Shown one piece after another: positions 7,761-14,606 of a stretch of 22,572 bases of DNA. The translations under genes and the position numbers were made by a program. The notes beneath the pieces were generated by a model. That model did no database searches. It was not told where the DNA came from and saw nothing but the letters and a program-made list of their open reading frames with translations. The stretch's first letter is position 1; every line of letters begins with the position of its first letter. This DNA comes from an uncultured Oscillospiraceae bacterium (GTDB lineage Bacteria > Bacillota > Clostridia > Oscillospirales > Oscillospiraceae), in NCBI GenBank assembly GCA_910577415.1, contig CAJTLK010000025.1, positions 1-22,572 of the forward strand, read 5' to 3'.

Positions 7761-9296
7761 ATGAGTGAGTACATCATTGAGATGTGCAACATCACCAAGG
7801 AATTCCCCGGTATCATCGCCAACGACGACATTACCCTGCAGCTTAAAAAGGGTGAGATCCATGCGTTGTTGGGCGAGAACGGCGCGGGAAAATCCACCCT
7901 GATGAGCGTTCTATTTGGGCTATATCAGCCGGAGAAGGGCGTCATCAAGAAAAACGGCGAAGTGGTGAAGGTGCGGGACCCTAACGACGCCAACGCCTTG
8001 GGCATCGGTATGGTACACCAGCACTTTAAACTGGTCCACAATTTTACCGTGCTCCAGAACATTGTCCTGGGCATGGAGACCACCCGCCATGGCTTTTTGA
8101 GGATGGATGAGGCCCGGAAAAAGGTGGTCTCCCTCTCCGAGCAGTATGGCCTCCGGGTGGACCCGGACGCCCTCATTGAGGACATCACCGTGGGGATGCA
8201 GCAGCGGGTAGAGATCCTGAAAATGCTCTACCGGGACAATGAGATCCTCATCTTTGATGAACCCACCGCCGTCCTGACCCCTCAGGAGATCGAGGAGCTG
8301 ATGAAGATCATGAAGGGCCTTGCCGCCGAGGGCAAGAGCATCCTCTTCATCACCCACAAGCTCAACGAGATCAAGCAAGTAGCGGACCGCTGCACGGTTT
8401 TGCGCAAGGGGAAATACATCGGCACCATCGACGTTTCCAACGTAAGCAAAGAGGAAATGAGCGAGATGATGGTGGGCCGCAAGGTGGCCCTGAAGGTGGA
8501 CAAGACCCCGGCGGAACCCACCGACGTGATCTTTGAGACCCAGGGGCTTACTGTTATCAATAAAGAACACGGCAAAAAGGTGGTGGACGGCGTATCCCTG
8601 AAGGTCCGCCGGGGAGAGATCGTCTGCGTGGCCGGGATCGACGGCAACGGCCAGACGGAATTGGTCCAGGCCATTACTGGCCTGATCAAGGCCGACAGTG
8701 GTTCGGTGATCCTGAACGGCGAGGATGTGACCCACTCTACCATCCGCTATAAGAATACCCATGGCATGGGCCATATCCCCGAGGACCGGCACAAGCACGG
8801 GCTGGTGCTGGATTACCCCCTGGCCTATAACCTGGTGCTCCAGAGCTACTTTGAGCCGGAATACTGCACCCATGGCTTTTTGAAGTACGATGAGATATTC
8901 AGTTATGGCGACAGTCTTATTGAGAAGTACGATATCCGTTCCGGCCAGGGCGGCAAGACCATTGCCCGCAGCATGTCCGGCGGCAACCAGCAGAAGGCCA
9001 TCGTGGCCCGGGAGATAGACCGTGGTCCTGAGCTGCTTATTGCCGTTCAGCCCACCCGGGGCCTGGACGTAGGCGCCATCGAGTACATCCACCGCCAGCT
9101 GGTGGCGGAGCGGGATAACGGTAAGGGGATCCTACTGGTCTCTCTGGAGCTGGACGAGGTCATGAGCCTTGCAGACCGTATCCTGGTGATCTATGAGGGC
9201 CAGATCGTGGGCGAGCTTGACCCCGCTGAGGTGACGGCCCAGGAGCTGGGCCTCTATATGGCCGGTTCCAAAAGAAAGGCGGTGAGCGCGCAGTGA
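7761..9296 (+). CDS. ABC transporter ATP-binding protein, nucleoside/BMP type (two nucleotide-binding domains)
   Basis: Energy-coupling subunit of an importer of the simple-sugar/nucleoside class. The 511-residue protein carries two ABC domains. The first has an intact Walker A (GENGAGKST, 38-46), a family-typical degenerate signature (VGMQQRVEI) and Walker B (ILIFDEPTAV). The second has a degenerate Walker A (GIDGNGQTE), an intact signature (MSGGNQQK) and a variant Walker B (LLIAVQPTRGLDVGA). This asymmetric pattern is known for NupA/YufO-like and RbsA-like ATPases. The ATG at 7761 is chosen because an earlier in-frame ATG at 7659 lies on the promoter itself; AAGGAAGGGAAG precedes 7761. It overlaps the next gene by four bases. 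Confidence 0.93.
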   Translation: MSEYIIEMCNITKEFPGIIANDDITLQLKKGEIHALLGENGAGKSTLMSVLFGLYQPEKGVIKKNGEVVKVRDPNDANALGIGMVHQHFKLVHNFTVLQNIVLGMETTRHGFLRMDEARKKVVSLSEQYGLRVDPDALIEDITVGMQQRVEILKMLYRDNEILIFDEPTAVLTPQEIEELMKIMKGLAAEGKSILFITHKLNEIKQVADRCTVLRKGKYIGTIDVSNVSKEEMSEMMVGRKVALKVDKTPAEPTDVIFETQGLTVINKEHGKKVVDGVSLKVRRGEIVCVAGIDGNGQTELVQAITGLIKADSGSVILNGEDVTHSTIRYKNTHGMGHIPEDRHKHGLVLDYPLAYNLVLQSYFEPEYCTHGFLKYDEIFSYGDSLIEKYDIRSGQGGKTIARSMSGGNQQKAIVAREIDRGPELLIAVQPTRGLDVGAIEYIHRQLVAERDNGKGILLVSLELDEVMSLADRILVIYEGQIVGELDPAEVTAQELGLYMAGSKRKAVSAQ

Positions 9297-10429
9297 AGGG
9301 AAAAGGAAACTTTATTGAGCGCCAGGGCTTCCGCAGCGCGTTGGCCTCGATCATTGCCATCGCCATCGGTATGGTGGCGGGACTTATCATTTTGCTGATC
9401 TCCAACCCGGCCAAGGCCCTGCCTGGATTTGTGGCCATTGCCACAGGTGGTCTGTCCAATATGAAGTACATGGGCCAGGTGCTCTACTATGCCACCCCCA
9501 TTATTATGACCGGCCTCTCGGTGGCTTTTGCCAAGAAGACGGGCCTTTTTAACATCGGAGCGTCGGGCCAATACATGATGGGCGCCTTTGCGGCAGTCTA
9601 CGTAGGGGTAAAGTTCACGGGAGTACCTGCCGGTCTTCACTGTCTGCTGGCCATTCTGGCGGCTGCGGTGGTGGGGGCCGTTTGGGGCAGCGTCCCCGGG
9701 ATCCTCAAGGCATACTGCAATATCAACGAGGTCATCGCCTGTATCATGATGAACTACATTGGCATGTCCACTTGTAACCTCTGTGTGCAGCAGCTTATTT
9801 TTGACCGCAAGAAGAACCAGTCCCTTCAGCCGGTAGCCTCCGCCATTTTGCCCAAGTTGGGCTTTGACAAGATCTTTGTGGACGGCGGCGCTCCTTCCAG
9901 TGTCAACGCTGGCTTTGTCATTGCTGTACTGTTGGGGATCCTGGTCTGGGTCATCCTGGAGAAGACAAAGCTGGGCTTTGAGCTGAAGGCGTGCGGCTAT
10001 AACCGGGACGCTTCCAAGTACGGCGGTATCAACGATAAGAAAAACATCCTTCTGGCTATGGTCATCTCCGGCAGCCTGGCCGGCATTGGCGGAGCGCTCT
10101 ACTACCTCTCCGGCGCAGGTTCTGGTATTCCCGTCCAGGAGGTGGTGGCAGCCGAGGGCTTTAACGGAATCCCGGTGGCTCTACTGGGTATGTCCAACCC
10201 CATCGCCGTCATCTTTACCGGTACCTTTATGGCTTACCTGACCCAGGGCGGCCTGTCCATGCAGTCCTATGGCTTCCCCACCCAGATCGTGGATATCATG
10301 TCCTCGGTCATTATCTACTTCTCCGCATTTGCCCTTTTCTTCAGCCAGACCATTGAAAAGCTCTATAAGCGCTCTAAGGCGAAAAGGGCGGCTGCTGCTC
10401 AGACCGGGAAAGGAGGCGATGGTAAGTGA
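9293..10429 (+). CDS. ABC transporter permease, nucleoside/BMP type (first permease)
   Basis: Membrane subunit of the same importer, BPD_transp_2 (LivH/RbsC-like) family, 378 residues. Many hydrophobic segments are visible, with the family landmarks KTGLFNIGASGQYMMGAF, NINEVIACIMMNYIG and FNGIPVALLGMSNP. This combination is typical of the larger permease in NupABC-like nucleoside transporters. The start is a GTG overlapping the ATPase stop (GTGA), so translation is coupled. The last residues are basic and cytosolic. The protein pairs with the second permease encoded directly downstream. Confidence 0.92.
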   Translation: MKGKGNFIERQGFRSALASIIAIAIGMVAGLIILLISNPAKALPGFVAIATGGLSNMKYMGQVLYYATPIIMTGLSVAFAKKTGLFNIGASGQYMMGAFAAVYVGVKFTGVPAGLHCLLAILAAAVVGAVWGSVPGILKAYCNINEVIACIMMNYIGMSTCNLCVQQLIFDRKKNQSLQPVASAILPKLGFDKIFVDGGAPSSVNAGFVIAVLLGILVWVILEKTKLGFELKACGYNRDASKYGGINDKKNILLAMVISGSLAGIGGALYYLSGAGSGIPVQEVVAAEGFNGIPVALLGMSNPIAVIFTGTFMAYLTQGGLSMQSYGFPTQIVDIMSSVIIYFSAFALFFSQTIEKLYKRSKAKRAAAAQTGKGGDGK

Positions 10430-11394
10430 GTACCATGAACCTTATCATCTTCATTGTCCAGCAGATGATGAACTTTTCCGTGCCTCTGCTTATCGTGGCC
10501 CTGGGCGGGCTGTTTGCCGAGCGCTCGGGCATCGTTAACATCGCGCTGGACGGCACCATGATCCTGGGCGCCTTTACCGGCATCATGTTTCTTCACATGG
10601 TCCAGGCAACCGGCGCCGAGACCGGACAGTTTACCCTGCTGGCAGCGCTGCTCATCTCCGCTGTCACCGGCGTCATCGTCAGTCTGTTCCACGCATATGC
10701 TTCGGTAAACATGAAGGCCGACCAGACCATCTCAGGCACCGCTATCAATATGTTCGCCCCCGCCGTGTCCATTTTTGTGGCCCGGCTGGTGGTGGGGGTG
10801 CAGCAGGTCACTTTCTCCAACCGCTTTATCATTGACAGCGTGCCGGTGCTGGGGAAGATCCCGCTCATTGGTCCCATGTTGTTCCAGCGGAGCTATCTCA
10901 CTACTTATATCGGCTTTGCCATCCTGGTAGTGTCTGCAGTGGTGCTTTACAAGACCCGGTTTGGTCTGCGGCTGCGCTCCTGCGGCGAGCACCCCCAGGC
11001 CGCCGACAGCGTAGGCATCAACGTCTATAAGATGCGCTATGCTGGGACCCTTATCTCCGGCGCTCTGGCGGGCATTGGCGGTCTGGTGTTCATCATCCCC
11101 ACCTCGGTAAACTTTGACGCCAACGTCTCCGGCTATGGCTTCCTTGCCATTGCGGTGCTCATCTTCGGTCAGTGGAAGCCGGGACGCATCCTTTTCGCGT
11201 CTTTGTTCTTCGGACTTATGAAGACGATTTCCGCAGTCTATACCTCGGTGCCCTTCCTTATGAGCCTCAGCATTCCCAGCGACGTTTACAAGATGTTCCC
11301 CTACATCGCGACCCTTATCGTCCTCGTATTTACCGCCCGAAACTCCCAGGCCCCCAGGGCTGAGGGTATCCCTTACGACAAGGGCGAGAGATAA
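10426..11394 (+). CDS. ABC transporter permease, nucleoside/BMP type (second permease)
   Basis: Second membrane subunit of the importer, 322 residues, same BPD_transp_2 family but the shorter member of the pair. Landmarks include ERSGIVNIALDGTMILGAF, QTISGTAINMFAP and GYGFLAIAVLIFGQWKP, which match NupC/YufQ-like permeases. The GTG at 10426 is preferred over the ATG at 10435 because AGGAGG (10411-10416) is 9 bases from the GTG and 18 from the ATG. It overlaps the preceding stop by four bases and is followed by a strong terminator. No BMP-family binding lipoprotein is encoded in this operon. Confidence 0.92.
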   Translation: MSTMNLIIFIVQQMMNFSVPLLIVALGGLFAERSGIVNIALDGTMILGAFTGIMFLHMVQATGAETGQFTLLAALLISAVTGVIVSLFHAYASVNMKADQTISGTAINMFAPAVSIFVARLVVGVQQVTFSNRFIIDSVPVLGKIPLIGPMLFQRSYLTTYIGFAILVVSAVVLYKTRFGLRLRSCGEHPQAADSVGINVYKMRYAGTLISGALAGIGGLVFIIPTSVNFDANVSGYGFLAIAVLIFGQWKPGRILFASLFFGLMKTISAVYTSVPFLMSLSIPSDVYKMFPYIATLIVLVFTARNSQAPRAEGIPYDKGER

Positions 11395-11413
11395 GAAATA
11401 TATTTTAAAGCGG

Positions 11414-11446
11414 AAAGCTCCCACGTCTTCGGACGTGGGAGCTTTT
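11414..11446 (+). terminator. Intrinsic terminator of the ABC operon
   Basis: A perfect 14-bp stem (11414-11427 with 11432-11445) closes a stable TTCG tetraloop, and the 3' arm ends in TTTT. Confidence 0.93.
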
Positions 11447-11448
11447 GC

Positions 11449-11525
11449 TTGACGGCGGTGAAAGGCGGGGCTATACTCAGATGCGGCATGGTCCTCTTGA
11501 CAATAGAAGAAAAAAATGATAGAAT
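11449..11525 (+). promoter_or_regulatory. Tandem sigma-A promoters of csoR-copA
   Basis: The upstream candidate has TTGACG (11449-11454) and TATACT (11472-11477) with a 17-base spacer. The downstream candidate has TTGACA (11497-11502) and TAGAAT (11520-11525), also with a 17-base spacer. The downstream one would start near 11532, exactly where the operator-like repeat begins, and is the more likely regulated promoter. Confidence 0.72.
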
Positions 11526-11531
11526 GACACT

Positions 11532-11548
11532 ACACCCCTGGGGGGTGT
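11532..11548 (+). promoter_or_regulatory. Probable CsoR operator
   Basis: A perfect 7-base inverted repeat, ACACCCC-TGG-GGGGTGT, sits at the predicted start site of the downstream promoter. CsoR-family operators are GC-rich inverted repeats with C and G runs, so this fits autoregulation by the adjacent gene. It also supplies the G-rich stretch before a possible TTG start at 11552. Confidence 0.7.
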
Positions 11549-11578
11549 TGTTTGGCAAACGAAAGAGAGGCGAAGGAA

Positions 11579-11842
11579 ATGGTAGCCGACCAGGGAAAGA
11601 TCGCCCGCATGCTGAAGACCGCCCGGGGACAGCTGGACGGTATTTTGAAGATGGTGGAGGCCGACCGCTATTGTATCGACATATCCCAGCAGGTCATGGC
11701 CACGGAGGCGCTGCTGAACCGGGTGAACCGTGAGATATTGAAGGCCCATTTGGAGGGCTGTGTCAAGCAAGCCGTCACTGCTGAGGACCGGGATGAGAAA
11801 ATTGAGGAATTGGCGGCCACTTTGGACAAGATATTAAAGTAA
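11579..11842 (+). CDS. csoR: CsoR-family copper-sensing transcriptional repressor
   Basis: All-helical DNA-binding repressor that releases its operator when Cu(I) binds. With the ATG at 11579 the protein has 87 residues. It carries the copper ligand set Cys32, His57 and Cys61 (DRYCIDIS; AHLEGCV). The spacings of 25 and 4 residues equal those of the characterised CsoR Cys-His-Cys site. The start is ambiguous. GAGAGG lies 8 bases before the ATG, and the resulting N-terminus (MVADQGKIARMLKTARGQ) has the usual distance to the GQ motif. A TTG at 11552 would add nine residues and has a G-rich stretch before it. The downstream copper ATPase confirms the role. It is likely autoregulated through the repeat at 11532-11548. 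Confidence 0.9.
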   Translation: MVADQGKIARMLKTARGQLDGILKMVEADRYCIDISQQVMATEALLNRVNREILKAHLEGCVKQAVTAEDRDEKIEELAATLDKILK

Positions 11843-11850
11843 AGAAGCGG

Positions 11851-11890
11851 CTATCTTTGGCAGAAAGGGTGCGTCGGACGCGAAAGATAG
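11851..11890 (+). other. Hairpin between csoR and copA
   Basis: CTATCTTT (11851-11858) pairs perfectly with AAAGATAG (11883-11890). Inside it a small second hairpin forms from GCGT (11871-11874) and ACGC (11878-11881). There is no T-tract, so it is not a normal terminator. An RNA processing, stability or differential-expression element is possible. Confidence 0.45.
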
Positions 11891-11932
11891 TCCCTTCCGC
11901 ATACTGAAAGTAGATCGAAGAGGGTGGTTTTC

Positions 11933-14458
11933 GTGCGTCAGAAATATACTGTTACCGGCATGACCTGCTCGGCCTGTTCCGCCCACGTGGAGAAGGCGGT
12001 CTGCAAGCTGGAGGGGGTCTCAGCGGTAAATGTGAACCTGCTGGGCGGCTCCATGCAGGTGGACTTTGATCCGGCGCTGCAGTCGGACGACTCCATCATC
12101 ACCGCTGTGGTGTCTTCCGGCTACGGCGCCAGCGTGGCGGGGAAGAAGCGCGAGGATAAAGCCGCATCGGTTGGCACCGGTATGGAGGAAGAATTGAAGG
12201 GGATGAAAAGAAGGCTCATTTTGTCCTTCTGTTTCTTTATTCCCCTCTTTTATCTTACCATGGGCCATATGATGGGTTTGCCCATCCCCGGCATTTTCCA
12301 TGGCGGGGAAAACGCGCTCATCTACGCGGTGACGCAGTTGCTTTTGGTGCTACCCATCATGTATATCAATGACAAATATTACAAGGTGGGCTTTAAGACC
12401 CTCTGGCACAGGTCGCCCAATATGGATTCCCTTATTGCGCTGGGTTCTGCCGCTGCCGTGGTCTACGGCCTGGTGGGCATTTACCAGATCGGCTGGGGCC
12501 TGGGGCACGGTGATATGGAGCGGGTAGAGCGGTGGTCTATGGATCTCTATTTTGAGGGGGCGGGTACCATCCTGACCCTCATTACTCTGGGCAAATATCT
12601 GGAAACGCGGTCTAAGGGCAAGACCGGGGAGGCCATTTCCCGGCTTATGGACCTGGCGCCTAAGACCGCCATTGTTCGCAGAGGGGCGGAGGAGTTCACC
12701 ATTCCCGTGGAGGAGGTAGCCGTGGGCGACCTCATTGTAGTCCGTCCGGGCCAAACTATCCCGGTAGACGGGGAGGTGGTGGAGGGCGGCTCCGCCGTGG
12801 ACGAATCTGCCCTCACCGGCGAATCCATTCCTGTGGATAAGATGCCCGGAGATAAAGTGGCGGCGGCCTCTATCAACACCTCCGGCTCCTTTGTATTCAA
12901 GGCCACCCGAGTGGGAGACGACACCACACTGGCCCAGATGATCGCCCTGGTGGACGAGGCGGCGTCGTCCAAGGCCCCCATTGCCAAGTTGGCGGACCGG
13001 GTGGCCGGGGTCTTTGTCCCTGTGGTCATTGCCATTTCCATTGTTACAGCCGTCGTGTGGTTGGTTTTCACCGGTGAGGCGGCCCGGGCGCTGACCTCCG
13101 GCATTGCCGTGCTGGTGATCTCCTGCCCCTGTGCCCTCGGCCTTGCCACTCCGGTGGCGATCATGGTGGGTACCGGCAAGGGGGCGGAGAACGGGATCCT
13201 TTTCAAGTCCGCCGAGGCGCTGGAGACTTTACGCACAGTACAGACCGTGGTGCTGGATAAGACGGGCACCGTTACCCAGGGAAGGCCCCTGGTAACAGAT
13301 ATGGTTCCGATGAGGGGGATGGAGGATGCAGAACTGTTGCAAATGGCGGCCTCTTTGGAGAAGCCGTCGGAGCATCCCTTGGCCCAGGCAGTGGTGGCTG
13401 AGGCGGAGCGGCAGGGGATATCTCTTCTGCCAGTCCAGGATTTCCGGGCTGTCCATGGCAGAGGCGTATCGGCGACCGTTGAGGGTGCTGGCTTCCTGGC
13501 GGGCAACCGGGGCATGATGGAGGAAGAAGGGGTAGACCTGACTTCTGCCGGAGCTGCTCCCGAACGGCTGGCGGAGGAGGGAAAGACCCCCCTCTACTTT
13601 GCCAGGGATGGGATGCTGTTGGGGCTTGTAGCGGTGGCTGATATTGTGAAGCCCACCTCCGCCGCTGCCATTAAGGCCATGCGGGAGCTGGGACTGGACG
13701 TGGTCATGCTCACAGGCGACAACCGCCGCACCGCCAACGCTATTGCAAAGGAACTTTCCTTGACGGACGTTGTGGCCGAAGTGCTTCCCCAGGATAAGGA
13801 GAAGGTCATCGCCGAGTTGCAGGCCCAGGGCAAGAAAGTGGCCATGGTGGGCGACGGCATCAACGACGCCCCGGCCCTGGCCCGGTCCGACGTGGGCCTT
13901 GCCATCGGCGCGGGGACCGACGTAGCCATCGAATCCGCCGACGTGGTGCTGATGAAGAGCGATCTGATGGACGCTGTGACGGCGGTGGAGCTGAGCCGGG
14001 CCACCATCCGAAACATCAAACAAAACCTCTTTTGGGCCTTTTTCTATAACGCCGTCTGTATCCCGGTTGCGGCAGGAGCGCTGGCCGTTTTCGGCGGTCC
14101 GCAGCTCAACCCCATGATCGCGGCGGCCGCAATGTCCATGAGTTCTGTCTGCGTGGTGTCTAATGCTCTGCGCCTTAAGCTGTTCAAGCCCCGGCACACC
14201 GGGGAGGGAATAGGAGCAACAAGTGAAATTGCTTCACAGTCAAAAAAGGAGGAAATAGCTATGAAGAAGATCGTTATTGAGGGTATGATGTGCCAGCACT
14301 GTGTCGCCCACGTCCGGGACGCCCTGAACAAGCTCCCCGGTGTTACCGCTGAAGTGGACCTGGACTCCAAGACCGCCACCGTCACCGGTGAGGCCACCGA
14401 CGAGGCCCTTACTGCCGCCGTTGCCGAGGCGGGCTACCAGGTGGTCTCCATTTCCTGA
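11933..14458 (+). CDS. copA: Copper-translocating P1B-type ATPase with C-terminal CopZ-like domain in the same frame
   Basis: Exports Cu(I) across the cytoplasmic membrane using ATP. The order of parts is: N-terminal heavy-metal domain with GMTCSAC (Cys12, Cys15), membrane helices, actuator segment (TGES), the copper-channel motif CPC (398-400), phosphorylation motif DKTGT (Asp442), nucleotide-binding motif SEHPLA, hinge GDGINDAP and the last two helices. The frame then continues through about 23 polar residues into a second heavy-metal domain of 65 residues (from Met777, GMMCQHC). GTG 11933 is preferred over GTG 11924 because GAAGAGGG lies 8 bases before it. The total of 841 residues exceeds a one-domain CopA by about the size of CopZ. 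The gene follows csoR and should be induced by copper. Confidence 0.93.
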   Translation: MRQKYTVTGMTCSACSAHVEKAVCKLEGVSAVNVNLLGGSMQVDFDPALQSDDSIITAVVSSGYGASVAGKKREDKAASVGTGMEEELKGMKRRLILSFCFFIPLFYLTMGHMMGLPIPGIFHGGENALIYAVTQLLLVLPIMYINDKYYKVGFKTLWHRSPNMDSLIALGSAAAVVYGLVGIYQIGWGLGHGDMERVERWSMDLYFEGAGTILTLITLGKYLETRSKGKTGEAISRLMDLAPKTAIVRRGAEEFTIPVEEVAVGDLIVVRPGQTIPVDGEVVEGGSAVDESALTGESIPVDKMPGDKVAAASINTSGSFVFKATRVGDDTTLAQMIALVDEAASSKAPIAKLADRVAGVFVPVVIAISIVTAVVWLVFTGEAARALTSGIAVLVISCPCALGLATPVAIMVGTGKGAENGILFKSAEALETLRTVQTVVLDKTGTVTQGRPLVTDMVPMRGMEDAELLQMAASLEKPSEHPLAQAVVAEAERQGISLLPVQDFRAVHGRGVSATVEGAGFLAGNRGMMEEEGVDLTSAGAAPERLAEEGKTPLYFARDGMLLGLVAVADIVKPTSAAAIKAMRELGLDVVMLTGDNRRTANAIAKELSLTDVVAEVLPQDKEKVIAELQAQGKKVAMVGDGINDAPALARSDVGLAIGAGTDVAIESADVVLMKSDLMDAVTAVELSRATIRNIKQNLFWAFFYNAVCIPVAAGALAVFGGPQLNPMIAAAAMSMSSVCVVSNALRLKLFKPRHTGEGIGATSEIASQSKKEEIAMKKIVIEGMMCQHCVAHVRDALNKLPGVTAEVDLDSKTATVTGEATDEALTAAVAEAGYQVVSIS
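14189..14204 (+). other. GC hairpin at the CopA/CopZ junction
   Basis: CCCCGG-CACA-CCGGGG forms a perfect 6-bp hairpin in the codons just after the last CopA helix and about 40 bases before the internal ribosome-binding site. Its position suits a boundary element that slows ribosomes or protects the downstream message, but this is inference. Confidence 0.5.
14261..14458 (+). CDS. copZ: CopZ-like copper chaperone, internal in-frame start within copA
   Basis: A 65-residue heavy-metal-associated domain that would work alone as a cytosolic Cu(I) chaperone handing copper to CopA or CsoR. It starts MKKIVIEGMMCQHC (Cys11, Cys14) and has the full beta-alpha-beta-beta-alpha-beta length of free CopZ proteins. 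AAGGAGG (14246-14252) lies 8 bases before the ATG, the best ribosome-binding site in the copper operon. No stop codon separates it from copA in the same frame, so the same DNA can give both a CopA-CopZ fusion and free CopZ. The preceding polar linker reads like a translated intergenic spacer. Free CopZ production is inferred from the start signals. Confidence 0.62.
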   Translation: MKKIVIEGMMCQHCVAHVRDALNKLPGVTAEVDLDSKTATVTGEATDEALTAAVAEAGYQVVSIS

Positions 14459-14503
14459 GGGGGGGGAGAACAAGGCGGTGAAACTCCGCCGACTTACAAG
14501 AAA

Positions 14504-14542
14504 AACAGCAGGCGGGTCAATAGTGACCCGCCTGTTGTTTTT
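14504..14542 (+). terminator. Intrinsic terminator of the csoR-copA operon
   Basis: A 16-bp stem with one G-T pair (14504-14519 with 14524-14539) closes an ATAG loop and is followed by a T-rich tract. Confidence 0.92.
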
Positions 14543-14563
14543 CGGCAGAAAACGTGGTAAACT
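14535..14563 (+). promoter_or_regulatory. Possible promoter of the cardiolipin synthase gene
   Basis: TTGTTT (14535-14540) and TAAACT (14558-14563) are 17 bases apart, with the -35 lying in the T-tract of the copper operon terminator. The -35 is weak, so confidence is low, but no better candidate lies before the gene. Confidence 0.4.
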
Positions 14564-14606
14564 AACGAAAACATTTTATTGGGGCCATAGAAAATGGGGG
14601 ACGGTC

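Noticed and set aside
11552..11578. TTG start for the CsoR gene
   Set aside because: Possible, but the ATG at 11579 has GAGAGG at 8 bases and gives the usual distance to the GQ motif. It is kept as an alternative in the gene entry.
14340..14606. Upstream extension of the cardiolipin synthase frame into the copper operon
   Set aside because: It would cover the copA end in another frame and the copper operon terminator. The translated part is low-complexity proline/arginine, and the ATG at 14607 gives a normal N-terminal membrane segment.
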